DNA of 64,000 bases from assembly GCF_963576675.1 (NCBI RefSeq), contig NC_088916.1:759001-823000 (forward strand), read 5' to 3'. Of this stretch, positions 11,340-20,087 are shown one piece after another. The stretch's first letter is position 1. Each line of letters starts with the position of its first letter. The stretch comes from Euphorbia lathyris. Lineage: Eukaryota; Streptophyta; Magnoliopsida; Malpighiales; Euphorbiaceae. The position numbers and the translations under genes were made by a program. The notes under the pieces are model-generated. The model saw only the letters and a program-made list of their open reading frames with translations, made no database searches and was not told the DNA's origin.

Positions 11340-14300
11340 TTAAGTTGCTTGAGGTGGCATTTGAGGTGGCACTTGAGTTGCTTGAGGTGGCACTTGAGGT
11401 GGCACTTGAGTTGCTTGAGGTGGCACTTGAGGTGGTCTTGATCTGGAAGAAGATGCTTGTCCTGGTTCTGGTTGTTGTTGTGAAGCCATAAATGGAGTCC
11501 GATTTGACACTAAGTGAATGTTGACTGGCTTGGCAGGGTACAGTGTTGTACTAAGAATTTGGTTAGTATTGAGATCATAACCATTAAGGCAACAAAGATA
11601 ATTTTTGAGTGCCATTTTTTCATTGCCTTTGGTTTCCTGTATTGGAGTTAAAAAAGTATTCCACTCATAAGCTTCATTTTGAGTCCAAAATTTCCCTTGC
11701 ATGTCTTGGAAGTATGGCCTGTGGATGATAAAGACTGCACTAGTTGATAAATGGGACGTTGCACTATCCCAGAGCTTGAGTCTTTCAATTATTTTTTGGA
11801 GTTCCTTTCGCCACCACGAAAGGAGGGCATACCAGTCCATTAAAGTCCATAACAGAGAATCACATTGCTGTTCTTCATGGAGGTGATGAAACATTTCCAA
11901 GACTGGTATTTCAATGGCAATGGAATAGAGAACCGTTAAGCACCAAATGCACCATAATTCGGAAGAGAGGAGATCTTGTGTGGGTTTCAGACGGAAAAGG
12001 ATAAGGAAAGGGCAATCTTGGTAAAATTCATCAGGTTTAGGGAGGTTCCTTGCAGTGAGGAAGTCTTTGAAGTGAACAAACAGGTGGGTTTTGGCATAGC
12101 ACTGAATTTCAAAAATATTTTTGAAATTAGTTCTAGGAGGAAAGGGGCGAAGGGCTACAGGATTCTTAGGAGTAGAGGATGCCATGAAGATGAAAGGTAG
12201 GGAGGCTATAGAGGTAATAAGTGAAGGTTGTGGTCTGGAAAGCAAGTCTGGGATGAGGTTCTGATGTCCTTTTATATGCTCCACATGGAAGTCATATTTT
12301 GCAAACCAGTCCTTAAGTCTCAATAATTGTTGGCTAGGGAGAGACTTATTTTTGAATTCAAGGATTTTCGGAAAAGATGAATTATCCATTCTGACAGTGA
12401 AATGATGGCCGATGAGATGGAATTCAAATTTCTTTATACCATTTTTTACCGCAAGAATCTCTTTGATCGTGGTGTGATAATGTTGCTTTACAACTTTGAA
12501 TTGTCCACTAGCATGTCCACAGTAATGAGAAGTTCCATCAACTTCTTCAATAAGCAATGCACCCCAATGTTCATCACTAGCATCTGTTTGTAAAACACGC
12601 TTTCCAGTGCCAGGTATCTTTAATGCTGGAGGATTTTGAGCCACAACTTTAAGTTGCTGAACAGCTTTAGTTTGGACATGACTCCACGATGGTGCATTCT
12701 TTTTCAGCATTTTTGATAATTGGCTAGTGTGCTCAGAGACATGAGGGATGAATTCCCGGATGTAATTGATGATTCCCAAGAATTGCTGAATTTGCTTTAC
12801 AGAAAGATTCTCATCAGGGAATTTCAATAATTCTTGAGAAATGTGGGGTCCAGGCTGATATTGGCCATCATGGAATCTCATGCCTAAAAACTCCACTGAG
12901 TCCTGTCCAATAATGCTCTTCTTTTCAGAAAGCATTATGCCATGCTGGTCTACAATGTGCTGGAATTGGGCCAAAAGACTATTATGGGCCTGGACGTCTT
13001 TTGAGAAGAGTAAGATATCATCAATGTAGATAAGAGCACTATGAAGGATGGGCTCAAAAATCTTAATCATGGCCTTTTGGAACAGAGATGGGGCTGTTTT
13101 CATCCCAAAAGGCATAACTCTCCATTGATATTGTGCTGTAGGAATGCAAAATGCTGTCTTGTAACGATCTTCTGGATGAATCCCAAGCTGCCAAAAACCT
13201 GCTTTGAGATCAAATTTTGAAAAGATATGGGCTTCATTGAGATGGACAAATAAGGAATTAATCCTTGGAAGGGGGAATTTGTCATCTCTTAGAAATCCAT
13301 TGAGGGGCTTGTAGTCAATCACAAGCCTTTTCTTTGCACGAACTATTTCTGACCGCTTCTCGACATAAAATGCTTGACAAGCCCAAGGAGATGTGGTTGG
13401 CTCTATCAAGCCTTGTTGCAACAATTGAGCACATTCTTCTTTTTCCAGGAGAAGGTCAGCAGGTGTCATGCCCGGATGCGTTGCCTTTGTAGGATTGACA
13501 TCTTCATTAAGCTTGAAAGGCAATTTGATGAAGAAATCTTTATTTTTCCAAAGTGGTGAGGGATGCGAGAATTGCGAGTGGGAATCAGCACATGACTTCA
13601 AGAGAAGTTTTGTAATTTGTTGAAAATCTGGTGAGACTTCAGCTAGGGAGTACATCTTAGGGATGCACGTGTACAATTTTAATTGTCGTTTGAAACGAAT
13701 CCCTTCAGGAAGAATTTGTAACCCTTTAGCTTTCTGGTAGACATCAAAACCAACTAAGATGTCTTTGTCTGGAAGTGCCGATCCAAGGACTTTGACCCAA
13801 ATGATACAGTTAGGGAAAAACTGAATCCCAATGGGTTTTTTGGATCTGAGTGTAGTGGAAAATACCTTGCCATCTGCAGCCTTGAAATACTCATAGTGGG
13901 TTTCCCATGAGGTATTAGGCAAAATTGATGGATTAACCATCGTCTTTTGAGCCCCAGTATCCATAAGACCAATAACAGAAATGGGTCTGTCATATTTGGA
14001 CGGCAATAGATGAATATTTACCAGGGGATAAGTGGGAGTAAGACTCTCTGATGAGCATGATTGTAGGGAATAGATGGGAAGCAAATCATCAGAAACTGGA
14101 AAATCATCATCAGAATCTTCTGAAGAAGAAGAATCTGTATAATCTTCAAGGGCGAAGATGGTTTCTGGTGTTGCTTCATCTTGCTCTGAGTACAAGGATT
14201 CAACATCTGCATCTTCAAGACTGTAGGAAAGTTGTTGGACCAATTTTTGAGCCTTTTGTGGCTGATTTGGACATTTACGAGCGTAATGCCCCTTTTGACC

Positions 14301-17300
14301 ACAAATGTAACACCGATCAGTCCGCTTATTCCTGTTGGTCTTTTTCTTGAAAAACTTGAATCGTTTCTGCCGTCTGGACCCTTGATATGAATTAGGGAAT
14401 TTAGAGAATCTAGAGAGCTTCATGTGGTGTTTCTTCTTTGAGGGACGACAGTCACATTTGCTATCCTTGCACTTGATATGTAGGTAAGATTTGTTGCAAA
14501 ATTTCTGAGCAAGATTTCTTTGGGACATGATATTGCTGAAGAGGCGTTGTTGCTCACACAATTTCTCTAGAGCAAGAAGAGTGAATTGGTGAATTTCCCC
14601 AATGCTGATTTCGGCGAAATTTCTGCCTGTAGCTGTGATGAGACGTTGTAACTCTGGTTGGAGTTCGGTTGGTAGAGAGGCAATGTAAGTGTACCGAAGA
14701 TTCGGATCATTATACCCATTTAGCATGTAGTACCTCTTCACCATTCTTTGATAATGAAAGTCTAGATCTTTTTTCTTCAAAGAGCAGCATTTCATATCAA
14801 AGAATTCTTGTTTCATCTGGTTGTGATATTTTTTAGGATCGCCGATGAACTGTTGATGGATCTCTCCCAGAGCATGACTAGCAGTTGGAAGATTGAGAAA
14901 GGCGGCCATCTTGTATGGTCCAAGACTTTGGTACCATTCTCGAAGCGTGCCTGTAAACCGGGAGACAAATTCAGTTAGCACCTCCTTCGTGGTGACATCT
15001 TGTTTAGTCATTTGCAAATCTATCCATGCTGCCATTTCATGGAGATGGTCTCTCCATCGATGAGGAGGGAGATGATCAAATGTGAACCAAGGACCAGATG
15101 TTGGCTTGGTAGTTTTAGGTTCTTCATAGAACATAAAATCTTCATCAGCTGGTTCTTCAACTGTGGGTTCTGTCACACCAGGGGTTGGTGCAGAAGAATG
15201 TTGTTCATCAGCCATGAGTATCTGAGTAATATCAGTAACATCAGCATCAGGTTCTGAAGGAAGATCTTCAGATGTTCCTTCTGAGGAGTCTGTAGTATAC
15301 TCCGGGACAGTGATGAGATGGTTAATCATGGAAGCCATATTGGAAAACATAGGTTGTTTGTCTTTTGAGGGCCTGTGATGTTTTGGCTTCGGAGAATCTT
15401 CTTCAAATGAGCCGGAAGAAGATAAAACTTTTGTGGGTGGAGCTTGAAGTTGTTCATGGATCATCTGAAAAGGAGTATATGTTTGTGCTGGAGGTGGAAA
15501 AGGTGAAAAATGATGAGGGGATCTGGAAAAGGGATCCACAAATTCTGGAGGAGAAGTTGAAGGTTGAGATTGAACCTTTGCCAAGTCTGCTTCTACTTGA
15601 GCTAACTGATCTTTTAACCTCCTAATCTCAGCTTCTTTCTGGTTGAATTCTTGACCAAATCTTCGCTGAGAGATCAAAGTTTGAAGATTGTTGTCAACCT
15701 TTTGGATCTGCTGTGTCAGATCTTTCTGCGTTTTGAGTGCAAACTCTGTCAAAGAATCAACCTTTTGGGACATGTGTTTCTGGGAGGAAACCATATGCTC
15801 AAGCTTGTGATCAATCTTTTGAAGATAATTATTCTGGGCTATGGCATTGTCAGTCTGCCAGTTTAGCACAGACTTAAAGGGTTTAGGTTCTTCAAGATGG
15901 CCAGTGTGGGTAACAGTATGGGAAGGTATGTAAGGAAAGGATATTGTTTTAGACTGGGTGTTTGTTTGTTTTGTCAAAGGTGGGAAATCTTCTGGGGTAA
16001 AACTAGTGTTCATCATGCATGGTTGTACAAGAGGTGGTAGTTCTGGAGAATTAACAGGTGGAGAAGGATGACACCGTCTTTTTAATTTTGCAAGAAATTC
16101 AAGCTCCCTTTTGTAGATTGCAAGAGGCTTTAGATAAGTTGGGGTGACCTTAAATTGAGGGTCTGGAGTGATATCTTTTCTGGGATGGATACCGATCCAG
16201 GGCGCATCATCATCATCAGGCTTTGTCGGAGCTCTGGTTGAGGACGAGCGACATGCTCCTTTTTTGGATGGCTTTGTTGTTTTCTTGTGCGAGTAATTAT
16301 CGCAAGAATCATCATCAGAATCAAGATCTCCTACACATGTGCACGATGGATCACACATCCCACTACCGGGAACATCCCAGATGAAATGACCATCTATGTG
16401 TGAAACATAGGTGTGTCGACCATCAGGCCCAAAACTATGGATGGGAATTTTCTTTTCTCTCGGAAAAGAGGCCGGAGAGATCATCATGGCTTGGTGAAAG
16501 GAGTGCCTTGGGGGCTGAAAAACTGTTTTTACCAGTCCATCTTCCCTATTTTGAAAGGATGAAGAAGTGGTTTGGACGGGCTGAGAAATCTGGTGCAATT
16601 TCTCATATGCAGTGAGCCATTCAAGAGGCATCAACTGAGTAAGCTCTTCCCTGGAGATCTGGCGAGGGATTTGTACAATTGTTGGATTATCATCTTCCTC
16701 CGCAATTAAAAATAAGGCTTCAGATGAAGTACTCTGGGTTGGCATGTCAAGTGCATGATTCTGGAGCCGATAAATGAGTTGGTGGTGAATTGTTGCTGCA
16801 ACAGCTGTTGAGATTTGTTCAGCACCAATTAGCTGTACTTGAATCTTAAAGGTGGAAGGAAGGTTTGGGTCGTGTAATGAAAGGTTGAAGTTTGGAAAAA
16901 ATGTTAGAACAATACTACCGGCATTGAGTGTTTTTAAAACTGTGCCGATGACAGCATGTTCAAACTTAAGAAATCTAGTATCCAACAGGCTTACTCGTGC
17001 TGTGACTGGAAGACCCTTCCTACCATGAAGAGTCAAAATAATACGTACTGCCCCAAGGTGGAAATGGGAGTATCCTTCTTGCCTCCATTTGGATATGAAA
17101 GAAGTAGGAATCTCCAAGGTTACATATTGTTCTGCACTGGTAGCCTTCAGAGAACATTGGTCCATTTTGGAAGTTTGGACATATTCTTTAGCATACGGTC
17201 GTCTGGTGGAGATCAAAGACCGGATACTGCGTGTGATAGAAGAATCACGCCTATAAATGTTGTAGGGATTGATCAAGGGTAAGTTGGTTGAGTGGATTTG

Positions 17301-17435
17301 AGCATCTTCTGGAACATAAGAGTATTCCACAAGATTTTCAATTTTTGAGGTTTTGGTTTGTCGAAAGGATGATGGGATAGAAAGAGAAGAAGAAAGTTGG
17401 ATGGGATTAGAATTAGAAGTTGAAGGTAATTCCAT
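11340..17435 (-). CDS. Virus 1 polyprotein: movement, coat, protease, RT, RNase H
   Basis: 2031 codons in one open frame. Reading from the N terminus: a movement-protein-like domain (about residues 60-235); an acidic linker and coiled-coil-rich stretch (about 530-620); the coat region ending in a CCHC zinc knuckle (CX2CX4HX4C, residues 1042-1055); an aspartic protease with DTG at 1159-1161; a reverse transcriptase with YIDD at 1470-1473; and RNase H starting at TDAS (catalytic Asp 1618). A further 330 residues of unknown role follow and end in Pro/Gln-rich repeats. The start at 17435 is the first ATG after the primer-binding site, 58 nt downstream of it. The TAA at 11340-11342 lies inside the repeat region where sister units have CAA, so it looks like a late nonsense change; the same frame stays open to TGA at 11169-11171. 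Apart from that the frame is intact, which is unusual for an endogenous copy. Confidence 0.85.
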   Translation of the reverse strand: MELPSTSNSNPIQLSSSLSIPSSFRQTKTSKIENLVEYSYVPEDAQIHSTNLPLINPYNIYRRDSSITRSIRSLISTRRPYAKEYVQTSKMDQCSLKATSAEQYVTLEIPTSFISKWRQEGYSHFHLGAVRIILTLHGRKGLPVTARVSLLDTRFLKFEHAVIGTVLKTLNAGSIVLTFFPNFNLSLHDPNLPSTFKIQVQLIGAEQISTAVAATIHHQLIYRLQNHALDMPTQSTSSEALFLIAEEDDNPTIVQIPRQISREELTQLMPLEWLTAYEKLHQISQPVQTTSSSFQNREDGLVKTVFQPPRHSFHQAMMISPASFPREKKIPIHSFGPDGRHTYVSHIDGHFIWDVPGSGMCDPSCTCVGDLDSDDDSCDNYSHKKTTKPSKKGACRSSSTRAPTKPDDDDAPWIGIHPRKDITPDPQFKVTPTYLKPLAIYKRELEFLAKLKRRCHPSPPVNSPELPPLVQPCMMNTSFTPEDFPPLTKQTNTQSKTISFPYIPSHTVTHTGHLEEPKPFKSVLNWQTDNAIAQNNYLQKIDHKLEHMVSSQKHMSQKVDSLTEFALKTQKDLTQQIQKVDNNLQTLISQRRFGQEFNQKEAEIRRLKDQLAQVEADLAKVQSQPSTSPPEFVDPFSRSPHHFSPFPPPAQTYTPFQMIHEQLQAPPTKVLSSSGSFEEDSPKPKHHRPSKDKQPMFSNMASMINHLITVPEYTTDSSEGTSEDLPSEPDADVTDITQILMADEQHSSAPTPGVTEPTVEEPADEDFMFYEEPKTTKPTSGPWFTFDHLPPHRWRDHLHEMAAWIDLQMTKQDVTTKEVLTEFVSRFTGTLREWYQSLGPYKMAAFLNLPTASHALGEIHQQFIGDPKKYHNQMKQEFFDMKCCSLKKKDLDFHYQRMVKRYYMLNGYNDPNLRYTYIASLPTELQPELQRLITATGRNFAEISIGEIHQFTLLALEKLCEQQRLFSNIMSQRNLAQKFCNKSYLHIKCKDSKCDCRPSKKKHHMKLSRFSKFPNSYQGSRRQKRFKFFKKKTNRNKRTDRCYICGQKGHYARKCPNQPQKAQKLVQQLSYSLEDADVESLYSEQDEATPETIFALEDYTDSSSSEDSDDDFPVSDDLLPIYSLQSCSSESLTPTYPLVNIHLLPSKYDRPISVIGLMDTGAQKTMVNPSILPNTSWETHYEYFKAADGKVFSTTLRSKKPIGIQFFPNCIIWVKVLGSALPDKDILVGFDVYQKAKGLQILPEGIRFKRQLKLYTCIPKMYSLAEVSPDFQQITKLLLKSCADSHSQFSHPSPLWKNKDFFIKLPFKLNEDVNPTKATHPGMTPADLLLEKEECAQLLQQGLIEPTTSPWACQAFYVEKRSEIVRAKKRLVIDYKPLNGFLRDDKFPLPRINSLFVHLNEAHIFSKFDLKAGFWQLGIHPEDRYKTAFCIPTAQYQWRVMPFGMKTAPSLFQKAMIKIFEPILHSALIYIDDILLFSKDVQAHNSLLAQFQHIVDQHGIMLSEKKSIIGQDSVEFLGMRFHDGQYQPGPHISQELLKFPDENLSVKQIQQFLGIINYIREFIPHVSEHTSQLSKMLKKNAPSWSHVQTKAVQQLKVVAQNPPALKIPGTGKRVLQTDASDEHWGALLIEEVDGTSHYCGHASGQFKVVKQHYHTTIKEILAVKNGIKKFEFHLIGHHFTVRMDNSSFPKILEFKNKSLPSQQLLRLKDWFAKYDFHVEHIKGHQNLIPDLLSRPQPSLITSIASLPFIFMASSTPKNPVALRPFPPRTNFKNIFEIQCYAKTHLFVHFKDFLTARNLPKPDEFYQDCPFLILFRLKPTQDLLSSELWCIWCLTVLYSIAIEIPVLEMFHHLHEEQQCDSLLWTLMDWYALLSWWRKELQKIIERLKLWDSATSHLSTSAVFIIHRPYFQDMQGKFWTQNEAYEWNTFLTPIQETKGNEKMALKNYLCCLNGYDLNTNQILSTTLYPAKPVNIHLVSNRTPFMASQQQPEPGQASSSRSRPPQVPPQATQVPPQVPPQATQVPPQMPPQAT
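11343..11437 (-). repeat. 33-bp coding tandem repeat at the 3' end of the virus 1 ORF
   Basis: Almost three units of a 33-bp repeat encode Pro-Pro-Gln-(Ala/Val)-Thr-Gln-Val-type peptides. Internal identity is high, so copy number could vary among relatives. The ORF's stop codon falls at the edge of this array. Confidence 0.8.
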
Positions 17436-17492
17436 GATTGAATGATCTTTCCTCTGTACTCCTTAATTTAATCAATCATACCTCTACCTTAT

Positions 17493-17505
17493 GGCTCTCA
17501 TACCA
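17493..17505 (-). promoter_or_regulatory. Primer-binding site of virus 1 (tRNA-Met)
   Basis: Minus-strand TGGTATGAGAGCC differs at one base from TGGTATCAGAGCC, the complement of the plant initiator tRNA-Met 3' end used by caulimovirids. It lies 58 nt before the polyprotein ATG and within a few bases of the junction with MITE A. It marks map position 1 of the viral genome. Confidence 0.75.
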
Positions 17506-17633
17506 GGCTCAATTATAAAATTTGTCTTCTCTAATATTAGAAACGCATACCCCCGATCAGGGGAGGAACCAAGTGGGGTTGGGGTGGGCTCCAGCCCCGG
17601 TTGGCCGCTGGAGAATTGAGGGAAAAAAATTTG

Positions 17634-18174
17634 AATTTTAAATCTAATTCTTATGCTTTTAGTTATGATTATTTCTCTTGTACTATTTGGACAGTTATAA
17701 GTTTGTGGTTCGATTAGTTCACATTTATTCTCATTTATTTGGCTAATATGTACTAAACTTTTGGTTCCTGTATTAATTTCAGCTATACAGTCAGTTGCTC
17801 GTAGCTCATTAAATAATATTACTTTTATTCGTAACTTATCTTCATAATATGTATGTAATAAATCTAATGTTCTCGGTTGTCTTATTATGTCTTTCTTAAA
17901 ACTTAACCTTCCTCCTTCTATCCTAGGTAATAATTTCTGGATTGGTTGTAGTTTTCTAGAATTAAAATCTATACATATTTCGTCTGGTATTGTTATGATG
18001 GAATTTTCCTTATGTTCTAGTGGTTCTAATATTTCCTGATATAATTTTGGTACTAATATATCCCTATCATTTTGTTTTCTGATATGATGATTACCTGTAA
18101 GGGCATATATCATTTTTGTTTCTATACTAATTACTTTACTTCCTGGTGGCATTCTTATTCCTTCTAATTTATAA
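17634..18174 (-). pseudogene. Inverted partial copy of the virus 2 movement protein cistron
   Basis: Reverse complement of 20643-21183. Its translation is identical to the corresponding 173 residues of the movement protein where I compared it. It lacks both ends of the cistron. At its upper edge it joins a + strand polymerase fragment with about 1 bp of overlap; at its lower edge it meets MITE B. An open frame continues through the junction to 17484 only by chance. Confidence 0.85.
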
Positions 18175-18467
18175 ATCCTTTTATCTGAAAAGAAATCAGA
18201 AATCTTTAAAAATAAAATAGAATATTTAGGATATATAATAGATAGTGAAGGATTACAACTACAAGATCATATCGTAACTAGAATCGAAAATTTTAAAGAA
18301 AAATTAGATACTAAGAAAGAAGTCCAACAATTTCTAGGAATAATAAATTATGCATCAGATTATATAAAAGACTTACCAAAATTACGACAACCCTTGCAAG
18401 AGCTAATTAAGAAACATAAAGTATTTGAATGGACGACAACTCACACTGATACTATAAGAAAAATAAA
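18175..18467 (+). pseudogene. Partial copy of virus 2 polymerase cistron
   Basis: Equals 25108-25400, the end of the reverse transcriptase and the linker to RNase H. It is joined to the end of the last cistron through a shared ATAAA at 18463-18467, a typical microhomology junction. Confidence 0.85.
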
Positions 18468-18626
18468 CATAGTTCAGATACATTAGCCCATTATGAATCT
18501 ATATATGGCCCAAGAAAATCATGTTTAATTAGAATTGAGCCCCTAAGACCTGAGCCCATGAATATTGACTCCATAAGGCCCAAAGAAGAAGCCCATCCAA
18601 GAAAAGAGGAGGATCCATTTATTTAG
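18465..18626 (+). pseudogene. 3' end of the virus 2 last cistron (transactivator position)
   Basis: 54 codons of open frame ending in TAG at 18624-18626, immediately before the intergenic region. The overlap with the piece at 28141-28178 shows that this is the C-terminal part of the cistron whose 5' part starts at 25847. The main copy is therefore circularly permuted with its break inside this cistron. Confidence 0.7.
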
Positions 18627-18971
18627 AAAATGAGATAAAAATGGATAAGAAAAATAAGAAATATAAGAACGAGGTGTCAATACCTAAAGAAAAGGTGGCA
18701 ATAAGATCAACACGTGGCAAGACATGAAGATATGAAGAGACATGTGTCCAAAGAAGAAGCATGAGGTGGAAACATTAGAGATTAGTGGCAAGATGTAAAG
18801 CTTGAGGTGGAAGAGCAAAATAAGAAGCATTCGACACGTGTAACCTAAAAGTTTGTACTTTTAACTTTTGTGATGATGTAATCTCCTTTTTGGTAATTTC
18901 ACCTTTGATCTTCTACCTATATAAGGAGAAGACATATGATGTATGAGATATAACTTGCTTTGAGCAATAAA
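18627..18971 (+). promoter_or_regulatory. Intergenic region, 35S-like promoter and poly(A) signal of virus 2
   Basis: TATATAAGG at 18918-18926 forms the core promoter. Upstream are two G-box-like CACGTG cores (about 18709 and 18834) and repeated GGTGGAA / GTGGCAA phrases. AATAAA at 18966-18971 lies about 45 nt downstream of the TATA box, near the expected transcript start. The stretch ATGGCTTTCTAAA just after it also occurs near the equivalent place in virus 1. Transcription would run into the cistrons that follow. Confidence 0.65.
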
Positions 18972-19481
18972 AGCTTTCTTTCTCTCTATATCCATGGCTT
19001 TCTAAACTTCCCCTTTTAGCATCCATAGTTGTTAACTACTTAAGTTTAACTTCCGTATAGCATATTAGTTTAAAAAGATCCAGAGTTATAAAGCAACAAT
19101 AGTTAGCCTTCAGACGAATCCAAGAGGTGTGTAGAGATGCTGGAACACAGCCATAACCCATGATGATGATGAGAGGGTGTCAGGCAGAGTTCAGAAGTCT
19201 CCACTGAGGATTGCTTTGAAAGGTATACTAGAGTTCCTCTATAACTCTTGTTCTAATTAAATTAATTTGTTATCATTAGTTACACTTAAAGGTTTAATAT
19301 ATTATGGATGTTAAATTTCATTTAACAATGTTTACTTCAGCAGTCGTTTGTCTTCCTACCCTTTTTAGGGTCATAAGAGCGATCCTGCACACATTATACA
19401 CATCAGAAAAAACGGTCCACATAAAATGGTATCAGAGCTTTCAAAGGATCTCACAAATAGTTAGAACTTTTTGAAATCACT
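18972..19481 (+). other. Leader of virus 2 RNA
   Basis: A stretch of about 500 nt between promoter and first cistron, with several short open frames and stops. Long leaders with short ORFs are normal in this virus family, where ribosomes shunt or reinitiate. The primer-binding site is embedded near its end. Confidence 0.55.
19427..19438 (+). promoter_or_regulatory. Primer-binding site of virus 2 (tRNA-Met)
   Basis: TGGTATCAGAGC is an exact match to the canonical caulimovirid primer-binding site, complementary to the 3' end of plant initiator tRNA-Met. It lies 43 nt before the first cistron. Confidence 0.9.
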
Positions 19482-19760
19482 ATGTCATCTTCATATACCA
19501 GTATGTTTGCATCACAGCTTAATATTCATAGGAAAGCAGTTGATAAAATTACAAGCGGCATAATTGAATTAGATTTAAGCAATAGTTTAGAAATTTCTAT
19601 TCTATTAGGCAAATTAATTATATTATTAGAATATTACCAACATCTCCTTAATATAGGAACTAGTGATCTAAATAGGCATATAATGTTAATAAGAAAAGTA
19701 GAAATGATTAAATGCCTAATTAATTTCACAATCGTGATTTTTCAGAATTATACACACTAG
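19482..19760 (+). CDS. Virus 2 small cistron 1 (92 aa, unknown)
   Basis: A 92-residue frame opening at the first ATG after the primer-binding site. The middle is rich in Leu/Ile (LEISILLGKLIILLEYYQHLL), suggesting amphipathic helices rather than a signal peptide. I recognise no domain. Its position corresponds to the small first ORF of caulimovirus- and soymovirus-type genomes. The next cistron begins 4 nt after its stop. Confidence 0.55.
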   Translation: MSSSYTSMFASQLNIHRKAVDKITSGIIELDLSNSLEISILLGKLIILLEYYQHLLNIGTSDLNRHIMLIRKVEMIKCLINFTIVIFQNYTH

Positions 19761-19763
19761 ATA

Positions 19764-20087
19764 ATGGATATACCAGTTGAAAGTCTTAGGATTATTGCTG
19801 AAAAACCATTAATTTATAATCAGGATATCAATCAACATATTATAAGTTGTAGAAGAGCATTACAAATTATGGAATTAAAAGATAGACAATTAGAAGTAGC
19901 ACAAGGTGCTTTAGATGCTAAGCGTATTGAAAAGATAAAATTACAAAAAAGAGTTTTTGACTTAGAAGATGAAGTAAAACGATTAGAAGAAAAACATAGA
20001 GAGCAAGAAGAGACAATAGAAATTCAAAAACAAATAATTACTGAAAGTTACAGACATATTCAAGCTTTAATCAATGGAAGAGAATAA
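19764..20087 (+). CDS. Virus 2 small cistron 2, coiled-coil protein (107 aa)
   Basis: From about residue 30 to the end the protein is a strongly charged heptad-type helix (LKDRQLEV, KRVFDLEDEVKRLEEKHREQEE), so an oligomerising coiled coil is likely. Virion-associated proteins of related viruses are small coiled-coil proteins, but they usually lie after the movement cistron, so that assignment is only a guess. Its 3' end overlaps the movement cistron by 14 nt (20074-20087). Confidence 0.55.
   Translation: MDIPVESLRIIAEKPLIYNQDINQHIISCRRALQIMELKDRQLEVAQGALDAKRIEKIKLQKRVFDLEDEVKRLEEKHREQEETIEIQKQIITESYRHIQALINGRE

Larger units (their letters stand above)
10432..17510 (-). mobile_element. Endogenous pararetrovirus 1 (petuvirus-like), nearly full length
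   Basis: On the minus strand the order is: tRNA-Met primer-binding site (17493-17505), short leader, one very large ORF, an intergenic region with a TATA box and polyadenylation signals, and then a misplaced coat-region piece at the far end. One polyprotein with movement, coat, protease, reverse transcriptase and RNase H parts is the layout of petuviruses and some endogenous caulimovirid groups. The size, about 7 kb, fits one genome. No integrase is present and no LTRs flank it. It sits in MITE A, so it is integrated host DNA rather than contamination. Confidence 0.8.

Noticed and set aside
11701..16615. Plus-strand frames across virus 1
   Set aside because: They are short shadows of the minus-strand polyprotein with no motif of their own.
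17484..17633. Extension of the inverted movement-protein frame toward lower coordinates
   Set aside because: This part is MITE B and MITE A sequence that happens to stay open, with no resemblance to the viral protein.
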